Assembly: GCA_034620365.1 (NCBI GenBank)
Contig: JAQGEQ010000162.1
Span: 372,001-436,000, forward strand
Length of the DNA stretch: 64,000 bases
Reading direction: 5' to 3'
Source of the DNA: Pegea sp. RAD2-039
Lineage: Eukaryota; Chordata; Thaliacea; Salpida; Salpidae
Made by a program: the position numbers and the translations under genes. A model generated the notes under the pieces. It was not told the DNA's origin, did no database searches, and worked only from the letters and a program-made list of their open reading frames with translations. Each line of letters starts with the position of its first letter. The stretch's first letter is position 1. This document shows positions 9,961-22,084 of the stretch, piece by piece.

Positions 9961-10900
9961 TTTTGGTTCATGAAAGATGTTGATGAATGCTTTCAAACTT
10001 CACGTTCTACTGTAAGTTGAGAGAACTGTTCATTAAACTGTTAGTAAACAAATATTTGGTTTTTGTATTCAAAAATTTATAAGTTTTTATAATTATTTTG
10101 ATGTTTTGTAAATAAATCAATAACATTTTCTTCAATCTAAATATAAATTTCGAATTTATTTAAAATTTGAGAAAAAATTTGTGGATTTTGTGTTTTTTAA
10201 AACTGAAATAATTGAAATCAGGAAAATTTTTATTGGTGATTTAAAGCTGTTTAAACAGTATTACAGGTTTACCTTGTTAGATATGCTTCAATTTATATAC
10301 TCTAACAATTTTCTATGAAAATTATGATCATAAAATCAGTAGTTTAGTTTTATTTCAAATCTGTTCGTTGATATTAGATGTTTGCTGGAGTTTTTCAAGA
10401 TAAAATTATAATAGGACTTCATCAAAAACAACAAATATTTTTAATGAAAATCAATGAAACCTGAACAATCTACAGCAACTGAAAAATGTTTAGATTTTCT
10501 CTTGTTGCATTCGGACATTCTTATCAGCTGACATTTGTATAAATTGTCATCTGAATCTTCATTATCCACCAGATAGTTTAAAAAAGTTGGAAATTTGACC
10601 AACAAACTCAGTAATTTCGAATTTTGAAGTTTTATTTAAAGTTAATCAAATGGGTAACCCAAACTTTTATAAAAAAGTAGCTGATGATATAAATAGTTGA
10701 AAATGTAATGTAGTTTTTACTAAGAGTTTTTTTTAGTTTAATACTGACCAGCTTCTTATAGAAAATTTAGAAGCAGTTTAAATAAATATCTATTACTAAC
10801 ATGACTTTTAGATTTAATATTAATTTTAATATAAATGAATAATCAAAACTGTGTTTATAGAAAGTAATAACAAATATACAATTCAGTTTTGATCTATAGT
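9961..10900 (-). repeat. T/U module (partial), upstream of R copy 1
   Basis: T part: TATAAAGATAAAC (TATA-like) and the block CACATCTGGCTGCAATGTG, shared with 18.7, 27.5, 51.5 and 59.6 kb. An ATGCAG(A)TGAAAGG relative of the octamer ATGCAAAT lies just left, at about 9,770. U part: matches 18,960-19,470, including the minus-strand exon fragment reading SSKHLISTN near 10,370. The middle U exons are missing; the sequence jumps from about 10,560 to the GATGATATAAATAGT block at about 10,680. Confidence 0.65.
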
Positions 10901-11690
10901 TAAGTAATATGAAATGTAATTGTTGTTTAAAAACTTTTAAAAATATTAAAAGTAATAAAATTATAATTTATATCTATATATATTTACAAAATACACTTAA
11001 ATAAAAATCAAATTAAAATATTTATCATTATATAAATAATTTTATAAACAAAACAAAACAAACAGTGTGTATATATTTGATCAACATACATACCATACAA
11101 TGCCACGAAGCTTATAACCTCTAACCTTCCACTATCTCAAGCCTCTTGGTAGCTGGATTACAAGCATATGCCAGAACGCTCAGCGAATGTGATTTTTCAA
11201 AATATTATTTAAAAGCAATGTTTTTTTTTATATAATCTTCTCTTTCGAAAGTCACTTTTCAAATATTGGTCAACTAAAGAAAAAAAATAGAAATGAAACA
11301 AATTTGAAACTACATTTTTTTTAATCCTAAGCATTTTCAAGTTAATTTGTAATTAAATATTTAAGTTTACTCAAAAACCTCCTTAATGAAATCAAAACTT
11401 GTTATTATTTAATATTTATGAATATGAAAATGTGCAATTCTACATTACTTTAAAATTTCATAAATATAAATGTAATAAATAATGTTCTCTTTTCAAAAAG
11501 ATTATAAATTTCTTATTTACCATACATAATTTTCTTACTAAATATTATGATTGGTATTATTTGAAGGTAGTGTGTGATTCAATTTACTATAATATTCCTA
11601 TAGTGAAGATAACATCTAGAAACCATACTAACCGTTCTACTAATATATGAAGCAGAATTTTCTGTACAACAGATTATTGTAAAAAAAGGA
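10901..11690. other. Low-copy A+T-rich spacer
   Basis: No gene recognised. It holds a degenerate 7SL-like 5' fragment (11098-11184). The rest has no clear copy elsewhere in the window. Confidence 0.4.
11098..11184 (-). ncRNA. Degenerate 7SL-like RNA 5' fragment
   Basis: Minus strand GCTGAGCGTTCTGGCATATGC, then ACCAAGAGGCTTGAGATAG, clearly related to the Alu-domain half of the complete copies but with many substitutions. The 3' half is absent. Non-functional relic. Confidence 0.6.
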
Positions 11691-12572
11691 ATTGTCAACT
11701 TCAATATAAACATCATCAACAGATGCTGTTGATATCATCATCGATTAAATGGCTGCACATCAAAGTTCTTCAATTTGATAAATTCATTTCTTACGAACAC
11801 TAGGGTAACAAGTCCATTAAGACAAAAGCTGCTCTGTACCATTCAAAATCAAAAATAGAGTAAAATAGGTGTGTTTACTCAACACAACACTCTTCGGGAT
11901 TTTCATTTTAATGTTACTACGATAAGGCTTTTATACGTGTGTCAAAGGAGTTTATCTTCATTTAAGATCTGATAGAAATCTTTTTAATGCATCACGTCTA
12001 AAGGCAAAGAGCAAAGTAACATATCATCATTTGCGTCCTACTTTTTGCTGATGATGAAACAATTGTTGCACAATAAGCTAAAACCTACAGATGCTGATAG
12101 ATTTATTCTCAGCAGCCTGCAACAACTTCGGAATCAAAATCAATTTAAATATATTTCTAGACGTCCATCTATTTTGAAGAAATTATATTTAATCATATCT
12201 TTTATTGTTCATTAATATTTTAATTATTTTATAAATTTGTTGTGGCACCCACAAACGCTAAACTTTAAATAGTTTATAAATACCGTGAAGATACTGTTCA
12301 TTCAGGATTGTCCCATAGGAGACCCCAGTTAATTTTTGGAACCGATCGATGTGACGGTTCATGAAAAATATTAAAGTAGAAACTCACTTAAAAGTACAAA
12401 AAGTGTAAAGCTGATTGTCTTTTAAACGAGCTGGCTAGATATGATATGTGTTTCTGCCGCTGTTTTACAATTATAAAAGAATTTTATAATAAATTACGTA
12501 AAATTGTAGCTGTTTATGTAAAATTTTCTCTATTTATTAAATTTTATACTCATTATTTTATTCTTTTGCAAT

Positions 12573-12689
12573 TTAGCTGTTTTGGGGATGTGAAAATGAA
12601 GATGACTTCCTGATGGGTTCATTGTCAGTGTCGGCATCATTATTTTCAATATCATGGTTACTAGTCACCGAAAAATTGTTTTGTTGACT
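12573..12689 (-). CDS. Terminal exon of an unknown minus-strand gene, S copy 1
   Basis: After TTGATTGTTTAG an open 38-codon frame reads SQQNNFSVTSNHDIENNDAD, then TDNEPIRKSSSFSHPQNS and stop. A minus-strand AATAAA follows within 20 bases. Copies at 24944-25060 and about 50,529-50,645 keep the same frame and stop position with replacement changes. The upstream exon is uncertain. A 34-base GTTGTG..TTTAG segment would join it to ATGACGCTGTTGACGTTG, but 34 bases is short for an intron here and the acceptor is altered in copy 3. Acidic, Ser/Asn-rich, no known domain. Confidence 0.4.
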   Translation of the reverse strand, partial: SQQNNFSVTSNHDIENNDADTDNEPIRKSSSFSHPQNS

Positions 12690-12711
12690 CTAAACAATCA
12701 AAAGACAATGA

Positions 12712-13073
12712 TGACGTCACAACCAACGTCAACAGCGTCATCTTCTTATATTTCCTTAGAAAAAGCTCTTCGCTAAGTTTACTCTTGATCTTTAAATTTC
12801 TTAACTGTGATTGATAACTATACAACCACACAAGTTCACCAGTGACGTCATCGATTCAATTCGATGTAATACTGTTACAATTGAGAAAGCTTTGACACAC
12901 ATTCAGCATATTTACTTTGGTCACGTGATGGATAACGTTTTTGACGCGTAAATGGTAGTGGAGTTGATGACGTCGATGATAATGATTGTTGTTAGTGCGT
13001 TTCACTTCATTGGGAGTGTAGGGAATGGTCTTCCTGTCAAATTGATACTCAATTGATGCTAATGATGACGTCA
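12712..13073. promoter_or_regulatory. CRE cluster of S module, copy 1
   Basis: Three perfect TGACGTCA sites (12712-12719, 12843-12850, 13066-13073), a GACGTC core at about 12,970, TCACGTGA at about 12,923 and several GTCA half-sites lie within 360 bases. All three are kept in copy 2 (25083, 25214, 25437). It lies just downstream of the 7SL-like gene and overlaps a 74-codon minus-strand frame (12856-13080), so some conservation could be coding. Confidence 0.5.
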
Positions 13074-13251
13074 CAAACACTTGTCAATAAAATAGTAGAG
13101 ATTTTTGAGGTAATATTTGATTGAGAGTAACAGCAAGAGAACAAGCAAGTGATCTGTCAATAATTCAATCGTGTCATCATCTACTCAGTGATATTTACAA
13201 ATTAATTCTGTTTTTTTTTAAATTATTTTAATTAATTATCTAAAAATTTGG

Positions 13252-13514
13252 AAAAAGAAATGGGTCCAATATTATCGGTTAGGCTGTGACACTTATTTAG
13301 AGAAATGATCGGATGACTTTGTTAATATTCTGGTCAAAGTACTACAATAGAGAAAATTGCCTAAAGAAATCAGGTAGAACATTGAAACAATTAGAATCAG
13401 AAAGAAGTTCGAACATCTGATCATAAAACAGTGTACACAGCTCCTAACCTCATACCGTCCACCATCTCAAGCCTCCTAGTAGCTGGATTACAAGCGCACG
13501 CCACAACGCCCGGC
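13252..13514 (-). ncRNA. 7SL/SRP Alu-domain-like RNA (subfamily B)
   Basis: Complete, 263 nt. The 5' end has GCCGGGCG, AGCTACTAGGAGGCTTGAG and the rest of the Alu domain. Helix-5 strands GGTTAGGAGCTGTGTACACT and AGTGTCACAGCCTAACC pair over about 16 bp. The 3' end is GGACCCATTTCTTTTT. The centre is unrelated to subfamily A and contains GTTCGAAC, close to the Pol III B-box GTTCGANNC. 5' flank (+ side) AAAATACG differs from subfamily A, so the boundary at GCCGGG is real. Confidence 0.75.
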
Positions 13515-15210
13515 GAAAATACGTTTTCGAAATAATATTTATACCTTTTTTCTTATAGTAATATTTCTCCTTAAACATCAATTTCCTAATTTCATTGCTT
13601 TTTGAATAATTACATAAAAAAAATTTGTTTTGTTCTTACTTATTTAATACAAAAAAAACTCTTAACTAAATTGCTGTTTTAGGTTATTGCACAATTAGTA
13701 CTTGGAAGCAGCTGTCATCAGACATTGTCATCTTAAGATCACTCGCGTTGTTTAAGTAAAAGTTGAACTCATCTAATATTGCCAACATTACCATTTATAA
13801 ATTGTGATTTGTTTTCGTTTTGATAATATAAACTCTATAGGTATTATTTGTGAAAATGTATGTTAACGAGAGCTACTCTCTTCAGGCATTGTGCCTCGCG
13901 TTTATTGTAATAAATAAATAAATAAATAGACAAATGAATAATAGAAATCTAGCAATTTTCGCTAAAGACCTAAAATAATTTTAGTTTATTTTAATTTTAA
14001 AAACATCACCAGAAAACCACTGAACTATTTTTGTAAAATTTATAATATTTTAAAATTATTTTTGTAATTTTGAATTTAAGTTGAACATGAAACTTCCAAG
14101 AGAAAAAAAACTTGTTTCTATATTATTATTTAGTTTGCAATTTTTAAAGTGATTAAGCTACATGCATTTAGTATAGTCAAATTTAAATTTATCAGTTGAC
14201 TAACTACAAATTTGTAATCACAAAATACAGTTAAATAATGATAAAGTTGAATTCCTCCCTTTATTCAAAGCTGCTATTTTGGTTTGCATTTTTTGATCAC
14301 TTAATTCTATATTGGCTTCACTTTCAAAACCATTAGCAATCATCTAACATTCTATAAGTATTATTGTAGTATCTGTTTCACTTATTCACTTTTATAGTAT
14401 TACTAAAGCAAATTATAAACATTTCATAATCAAGCTTTTTCTGGCTTATACTTTTAACTTCTAAAATTAAGTTTTGTTGATTGTATTTATGAGCTAATGA
14501 TAAGAATTAAACTGAATTGAAATATAAAAAAAGAACTCATTAACCGCAGTTTTATTATTACATTTAGATTTACTAAAAACTCACAAAAGATTAGAAGATT
14601 TTCACAAGGTATACACAGAAGATACTAAATGAAATTAATTAAATGAGCTTCTATTACTTTAGCTTTGATTACATAAAATTTTGTTGATAAATTTACTTCC
14701 TTCACTGATAAATATTACGTAATTTCTAATATAGAGTAAAGAATAAATTTAATTTAATTATATGTTTTATTTAAATAATTTTCTCATTCATCTGATTATA
14801 TCCAATTATACGATTGTATACAACAAGAAATCTATACAAAAATTCATTTTAACATCAATTAATAAAATATTACACATATACCAAACATAAAACCTCATTT
14901 GCTATTCTAATGTACTCGAATTTTTTTGGTCAAGCATTAGTTAATACACCTTGTCAAAAAAATTGTGTTTGTTTCAACTTTTCTGTAAGGACACTTTCAG
15001 TAGTAGTGTATCAAGGTAGAATGTAAGACGTAAAATAAAAAATTAGTATATGCAAATAAAAGGTTAAATTGTTAAATATAATTAAATTAAATGTAAAGGA
15101 AAAAGTATTCATATGCAAATGAAAGGCTACCTACTATTGATATCATCATTGATTAATTGGCTGCACATCAAAGTTCTTCAATTTGATAAATTCATTTCTT
15201 ATAAACACTA
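13515..15210 (-). repeat. S' module, copy 1
   Basis: It matches 25,887-27,380 nearly end to end and 50,756-51,300 in its right part. It contains the hairpin-plus-AATA tail element at 13866-13929. The 3' part has a T-module fragment with an ATGCAAAT-type octamer (15,050-15,130). No exon recognised. Confidence 0.7.
13866..13929 (+). mobile_element. 3' tail of a retroposon (hairpin plus AATA repeat)
   Basis: ACGAGAGCTACTCTCTTCAG forms a short GAGAG/CTCTC hairpin. It is followed by a GCATTGTGCCTCGCGTTTATTG stretch and then (AATA)n. A copy lies at 26235-26302 and an independent, inverted and diverged one at 36936-37010. A conserved 3' hairpin followed by a short tandem tail is typical of LINE/SINE 3' ends. 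The upstream 180 bases may belong to it but show no ORF. Confidence 0.45.
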
Positions 15211-16440
15211 AATCTGTATTTACCTGACAGATTTTGCAAGAAATGTTTCTAAAGTTTATCAACTGTGCTCCACTTTGTAAAGAAAGATTTGTAAATTTCA
15301 GATGTTTGCTTGATTATAAATAATAAAAAAAAAGTTAAAAAAGGAAAGTTCGACAAGTTCAGATATCTTCTTCAACTCCAGTATTGTGGAAAAAGTAGCT
15401 TCCAAATCTCTCAGAAATTTCATTGATTCTTAATCTAATGGAAAATAAAAGTTCAAAATAAGTTGATCATCTCCAAAAGATTAGTTATCAGTTATCAGTT
15501 ATAGTTTTACAGTTGTACCATCATGAAAAATATTTTCTGTTTAAGAAACAACTCAAAGAAGTTATTTAAATTTGACAAAAAAGGTGAGGAGAAATATTCT
15601 CAGATGTAGAAAACGATTTTATTGATTTTGAAAATCAAATCTTCATCTGATTAAAGGATGATGTTAACAACAAAGACTAATAACCCTAAATTAAGAACTC
15701 ACTTTGGGAATCATCCAAAGAAAACTTTCCTTCAAGAAATTTTTATCAAATGCGTTCTATCAAAAAAAATATTCAAGATTTACTTTTATATAAACTAGTT
15801 ATTTGTAAAAGTCAGAACTGCAAAACTGATTTTATATTTTATCTGCATTTTTTAAAGCATTTTATCAAATTATTAAGAAATTATGATTTCTTCTAAAGTT
15901 CAATCAAAACACACATTTGTATAAAAATATTGAAATTAAAAGAAATTGCTTTAGAAACTAAAACTAAATTTAATTACTATTATATAAAAGTTTATTTTTA
16001 TAGAAAGTTAATGAAACAGCTTTAAATATTATTTATTATCCTTATATTTAAAATAAAAAAATGTTTGTTCCAATTAAATAGTTCAATTAACTAAACTGAA
16101 AAGTTAATTTATTCTTTGACAAGATTTGGTTAAATATAAAAATGATTTCAAACTATATGACAAATGTTTAAGAAGTTGATATGAAATATTTGTTTAAAAG
16201 AAAAAGTAGTAAGATTAATTATTTAGAATTTATATGTTTGTCATTTAAAGTTATTAAGACAAGTGAAGTTAGATGAGCTTTTAATTGAAAAAAGCTGTTT
16301 ATTTAAATTAAAAAACTAAGCACTGATATGCTAAAGTCTTCATCTTAAATTATATCTTTTTCTATTGATAGAACCTAGTAACAAATTGTTGGTTAAAAAG
16401 ATTTTCAATTTTTATTTATTTTTATTATAAAGCTCTCATA
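15211..16440 (-). repeat. V module, copy 1
   Basis: It matches 29,041-30,790 and 61,000-62,170. On the minus strand V carries exon-like segments. At 15,220-15,305 is SKHLKFTNLSLQSGAQL..ISCKICQ with a GTAAAT donor. Near 15,400 is KFLRDLEATFSTILEL. At 15,680-15,740 is a segment with a GTGAGT donor (LDDSQ). They resemble U exons, suggesting internal exon duplication. Several acceptors are lost, so this copy is probably decayed. Confidence 0.65.
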
Positions 16441-18640
16441 AGTTGGGAACAGGTTTTTTCATTTGTCTTACTAATAATAGTAATATATTTACTAATAAAA
16501 TTACTCTTTTAAAACATCAAACTGAAACACTAATGACTTGGAAAAGATTTACGCTAAATGACCGTAAAATATTCTTAAACTAAAATTTCAAATAGTTCTT
16601 AAAACTATCCAAAGATTTCACTATCAACCAAATCTCTATTTTGATTAAGTGGCTCGCCTGCCTTCTAAAATTTAAACAATTTAATATTTTAATCAGATTA
16701 GGAAGTGATTTAGAGCCAAAGGTTTTTTCGACAATTTGAAGAGAGAGCAGTGAGAAGGTTGTTATGTTTAGATACGCTAACAGTTGTATGCTAGTTGATC
16801 ATGTGATCAGCTAATGTTGTGTTTATATTTGCAAGATTTTTATCAGTAGCATAGTAAGCTGATGATTTCTATAGCACCTCTACTGGTTACTATTGTTTTG
16901 GTCGTTATGCTTCGTTGCTTATAAATGATTTCTGTGTCACGTGGTTAACAATTGTTTACAAAAACAGCTTTATATGTTGTGCCTGAAATAAACGAGTGTT
17001 TACAAGATTTTGTCGCAATCGAAGAAACGTTTTCGGGTTGATGAAACTTCTGATGTTGATGACATCAGCAATTAAGTCACTATTCAAAAAAGCTTAGAGA
17101 AGAGTTGTACATCAACAATGTACTGGGACTAGAAAAAGGACTAATGGTATCACTAGTGGAGATTGCTAGTGATTGTTGTAAAATGTTGTAGAAATCATCA
17201 GTTGTTGTAGAAATGTTTACTTCCAATTTTAATTCAGAAACTTAAAAAAAAACTTTTAATGACTCATTTAGAGGTTTAGAAATTAAGAAACTAAATCACA
17301 AAACATGAAACCATATCTGTTACTGAAACAGAATACAGTTGTATAATTTTAAACGTTTATAAAAATGTAGTTTTATATAAACCTAAATATTGTAGTTGAA
17401 CATTTACTCAAAGTAATTGTCTTGTTTGTTTTGATTACGAATAACAGAAACAATGTAAAGGCTTTTGCGGCAGTTTAAGTTTAAAAGATCTTGATTTATA
17501 AAAAAGAAAGAAAGCAATTTATTTTGTAGTAAGCAAATCAGTTAGCAATTACAGAACAGTTTGATTATAGAAAAAAATTGGAAATTTTGAATTTTTATAC
17601 TTGCTTATAGTAAACTTCAGCAAAGCAACTGACAAAGAGATAGCTTACAACAAAGAGTGGTGCTCCGGTTGTCATTTTAGGGAAATAAACTCTTAAAACT
17701 CTCATAGGTCTTATCAAAAATAGTTCATTAAAAATCTCAAAAAAAGATAAAATACCCTCACTATCCAAGTCTAATATACCAATCTTACAAGCAATTTGAT
17801 TATTTTAACAAGTAGCACCGACTTGAAGATTTTGCATGATAATAACATCAAGTATCTATCCACCGACTTGGAATCCAAAGTAAGAATTTCTCGTATGGCT
17901 TACAAGCAACAAATACAAGAATATGTTTAAAGTTAGTTGATAAAAGCTTTGAAAACTTATCAAAGATGATCTTACAAATATTTGAAAGAATAAAGATAAA
18001 GATAATTATTTCAAAAGCTTCATCTCACCAACAAGGCTTTATGAAACGACTTCACGAGAAAAGCTGAGAAAATAATTCAAAAACACAAAATTGATCATGA
18101 TATGATTTTATTAAACATTTTCTTCAATATAGAAGAAGTGAAACAGAAAATCGAGTTGAGAATAAAGTTGTCTTATAATTAAGATAAAAACTTCCCAATT
18201 AGTCTTTGCTTTCTTGTTTTTGTTATCAAAGCCATCTTTGTAGATTTACAAAACATTGTTGCACCTAAAAATTAGTAGATGACATCAACATACTTTTGAT
18301 TCTACAAATCTTCTTTTATAAAAGATAAACAAAAGTTGTAAAAAAATATTTTTGATAAACAATAATCTGTAAAACTTTAGACTACTTCTACACTGATTAT
18401 TTTTAATCATTATTTCAAATGAGATAAAACAAACCGAATGAGAGTTTCTCCTAGTATTTAAGTTGTTACATCAGCAACATACTCTTCAGTATTAACAGAT
18501 TCTGTTGAATTCTGAGCCTTCATTTAATTATAGCTTTCCTAAGCCATCACAATATTCGAGACAAGTTTCTACCTTGTGATTGTGATTGTTAATTCCAATT
18601 AAATTAGATGTAAAGGAAAAAGTATTTATATGCAAATGAA
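16441..18640 (-). repeat. R module, copy 2
   Basis: The promoter-like block is at about 16,763-16,960 (CACGTG at 16938). The exon-like segments described for copy 1 are all open, including the 54-codon VSELKLEVNISTTTDDF frame, longest here (about 17,085-17,250). Minus-strand downstream body is V, not Q. The ATG seen at the R-left 5' side in other copies is lost. Confidence 0.75.
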
Positions 18641-20440
18641 CCACAAGGTCGAAGATAAATGCAGGCAATGGAATGCTATAAAAATGAAATTGTCGATTTT
18701 GATAAACATGATTGTGATTAAATCATCCGATTAAATAAACGTACATCTGGCTGCAATGTGATTTAGATTTGATGATCGTGGAACTATTATTTATCTATCT
18801 GTTTTCTTGCTTCATATGAAGAATCGGTTTGTTTTGGTTCATGAAAGATGTTGATGAATGTCTTCAAACTTCACGTTCTTCTGTAAGTTGAGAGAACTGT
18901 TCATTAAACTGTTTGTAAACAAATATTCGGTTTTTGTATTCAAAATTTGATAAGTTTTTATAATTATTTTGATGTTTTGTAAATAAATCAATAACATTTT
19001 CTTCAATCTAAATATAAATTTCGAAATTATTTAAAATTTGAGAAAAAATTTGTGGATTTTGTGTTTTTTAAAACTGAAATAATTGAAATCAGGAAAATTT
19101 TTATTGGTGATTTAAAGATGTTTAAACAGTATTACAGGTTTACCTTGTTAGATATGGTTTAATTTATATACTCTAACAATTTTCTTTGAAAATTATAATC
19201 ATAAAATTAATAGTTTAGTTTTATTTCAAATCTGTTCGTTGATATTAGATGTTTGCTTGAGTCTTTCAAGATAAGATTATAAGAGGACTGCATTAAAACA
19301 ACAAATATTTTTAATGAAAATCAATGAAACCTGAATAAACTACAGCAACTGAAAAAAGTTTAGATTTTCTCCTATTGCATTCAGACATTCTCATCAGCTG
19401 ACATTTGTCTAAATAGTCTAAATAGTCCAAATATCTTCATCATTTACCTGATAAGTACGATCAAGTCTTAACCAACAACTCGATTAATCTTTAATTAACA
19501 AATTACCTGATAATTACCATATTTTTAGAAGATCTATTTGTTAAAAGCTTTATATTGTACCATAATCTTTAAGTTTGCTTCAAATCTTAGAAAAAGATTC
19601 GTAAATATCAGAATTCTGCTGGAATCTATAAATATATAGAAAACTGTGAAAACCCAACAAATAATGTAACTGATTTAAATTCGAACTAACCTGAACAAAC
19701 AACAGCAACTGAAAAAACGTCTGATTTTATTATTTTGTATTTAGACATTCTCATCAGCTGAGATTTGTCAATCAAGTTCAGATCGTCCACCATTAATTAC
19801 AAAAGCTTTATATTTTACCAACAAATCCACTAATTTTAAATTTACAAGTTTTGTTTTAAGATAATCAGTTGTGTAACTCAAAATTTTTATCAAAATTTAA
19901 ACTTGTAGCTGATGAAATAAATAGTTAAAAATGAGATTTAGTTTTTACTAAGAGTTGTTTATTCTTTAAAACTGACCAGCAAAGTTTGAACATTAGAAGA
20001 AAAATTTGGTTTCTTCGATTCTCTATTCAAAATCTCATCAAATTAAGGGTAAGTAGTTGTACTCTCATGTGACCTACAAAACTAAAAATGTAGGATTCTG
20101 TGAAAAAAATCAATCATTAAAATAAACCACAAGATAGCACTGTAGTAACAAATTACCTGACATTTAAAAAATGTCCTTTTAAAGCATCAAAAGTTGAAAC
20201 ATTTTCAACAAGTTCATATATCTTCATCAACTCCAGTATTGTGGAAAAAGTAGCTTCCAAATCTCTCAGAAATTTCATTGATTCTAAATCTAATGGAAAA
20301 TAAAAGATAAAACAAGTTGATCATATCCAAAAGATTAGTTATCAGTTATAGTTTTACAGTTGTACCATCATGAAAAATATTTTCTGTTTAAGAAACAACT
20401 CAAAGAAGTTATTTAAACTTGACAAAAAGGTGGGGAGGAA
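18641..20440 (-). repeat. T/U module upstream of R copy 2
   Basis: T: ATATGCAAATGAACC (octamer), GCTATAAAAATG (TATA-like), CATCTGGCTGCAATGTG. U: the SSRILIFTNLFLRFEANL exon is present but gains an early stop. The preceding exon has lost its AG acceptor (AATGGTGG), and the HESTTTY exon has a stop. The U gene part is therefore broken in this copy. Confidence 0.7.
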
Positions 20441-21340
20441 TAGTGAGATATCTTGGTTAATCTTATGATATTTTTATAGAATTTATAATTAAGATTTTTG
20501 CTTAGTTTCTTCATCTTATAATAAAAAATTAAATATAAAAACAGATTTTATTGGCAGTGGAAGATTATGAAGAATCTATTATTTAATATTTTCTTAAAGA
20601 AAAAACGGATTGTTGGATGTCTGTAATTGATATTTATTAGATATTAATTTTCATCGAATATTATGTCTGTATTTGATTGAGAAAATTATTAATTTTCATC
20701 AATAATTTAAATCAGTTAACTTTAAATGGCAATTTAAAGTTTAAATTAAACGAAAAGTAATATTTCTATTTGATATTATCTAAGTTGATGGATCAAGTCA
20801 TTTCTAGGTAATTTTTGGTTAATAGTTTTTGGGACATGTTGATGTTTTAGTGTTCTGGACTATGTTCGAAAACCTACCTTTTTCAAGTATAAAGTTCCAA
20901 AGGATAAAACATCACTGTGAATCTTCATCATGTGATTTTTCAAATTATATTCAAAACTTTTTATTCAAAAATTATTTGTTTTTTAAAAGTCTAAAATTAC
21001 TTTGAACTTTTTGTTTTTACAAGTTATTCGTTAATAACTTTGGCAAACATTCAAATTGATGTTGCCCAATGAATGTTGTTTATCGATTCATTTGATGTAT
21101 TCTTACATCATCAACCGAAAACAGTCTTTTCCAACTTCTCTATCTCCCATCTTGAAAAGTTTTGTACATTTGAAAATTTTTGATTTCATCTCAGAAGTTG
21201 TGTTTTGTAACTCACACTTGTTCATTGAGAATGCATAAAAGAAAGATCAAAGTTTTTGTTTGAATAACTTTAATATAAATTATTTTCATTAATTATTTGT
21301 CATTCTTTTAACTACATGATTACAGTTTCTTTTTAAACTT

Positions 21341-21412
<72 letters not shown>

Positions 21413-21818
21413 TAATTTCCAAACACATTCAACATGATTGTATTTTTCTTATTTTTGATTCTTTAAGTTAACTGTTTAATGCAGTCTATTTGCTCAAAAA
21501 GTTTGCTTCTCTAAATACATCTTTGAATTCCTTGTTTTACAATTCCATGTTCACCATAAAATTCTCTATTTAATTTCTAACACTGATTTTGTCAAAAAAC
21601 AGAAAATAAATTTTTGTCATATTCGGATAATTATGGAAAACTTGTTACATTTTTTAAACTAACAGAAATGGACCCTGAAAACATTTATTTATCTTTTCAA
21701 AATGGAAAATTGCTTTTTGCATTGTTTTTTTGCATTTTTTCAAAAGTCTGAAATTACAAAGGTAACAAATATATGCAAAATTTAATAGATAATTTTCAAA
21801 TAAATTATTTAAAAATTG
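20441..21818 (-). repeat. P module, copy 2
   Basis: It matches P copy 1 but with a large CAT microsatellite. The minus-strand segment MKIHSDVLSFGTLYLKK with a GTAGGT donor is at about 20,880-20,940. It ends at a 7SL-like gene that is truncated. Confidence 0.7.
21343..21412 (+). repeat. (CAT)n microsatellite, about 23 units
   Basis: An uninterrupted CAT/ATC run of 70 bases. The same spot in P copies 1, 3 and 4 has only two to four units, so the expansion is private to copy 2. Confidence 0.97.
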
Positions 21819-22084
21819 AAAAAGAAATGGGTCCAATCTTATTGGTAATGCTGTGACACTTGTTTAGATGTACTGATGGGGATATAGAATATAAGAAACC
21901 CCTGTTGAAGCATCACAATGCAGAGAACTAACTGAGGATATTTGAGAATCTAGCAAGCTAGATAGAACTATGGAGAATTAACATAAAGCTGCAAGAATGC
22001 TCGACAACCATACAAGTGCACACAGCTTCTAACCTCATACCGTCCACCATCTCAAGCCTCCTAGCAACTGGATTACAAGCGCAC
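21819..22084 (-). ncRNA. 7SL-like RNA, subfamily A, 5'-truncated
   Basis: Same as copy 1 through the Alu domain but cut at GCGCAC, so the GCCGGGCGTTGTGG start is missing. The + strand flank then reads TCAAAAGGAAATTTTTG. Probably inactive. Confidence 0.7.

Larger units (their letters stand above)
11691..13251 (-). repeat. S module, copy 1
   Basis: It is paired with 23,990-25,622 and, in deleted form, 49,986-50,755. It contains a minus-strand terminal exon (12573-12689) and a 350-base CRE-rich stretch. The leftmost kilobase (11,691-12,570) shows no exon I trust. The right edge is the 3' end of a 7SL-like gene. Confidence 0.75.

Noticed and set aside
12856-13080. 74-codon minus-strand frame (also 25227-25451)
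   Set aside because: Kept in two S copies, but seven base differences give four replacements and three silent changes, as expected without selection. It overlaps the CRE cluster and has no clear splice or start context.
21056-21238. + strand frames ending SEVVFCNSHLFIENA in P modules (also 42177-42437)
   Set aside because: The minus strand gives an equally open, more polar frame over the same bases. Only one can be real and neither is proven.
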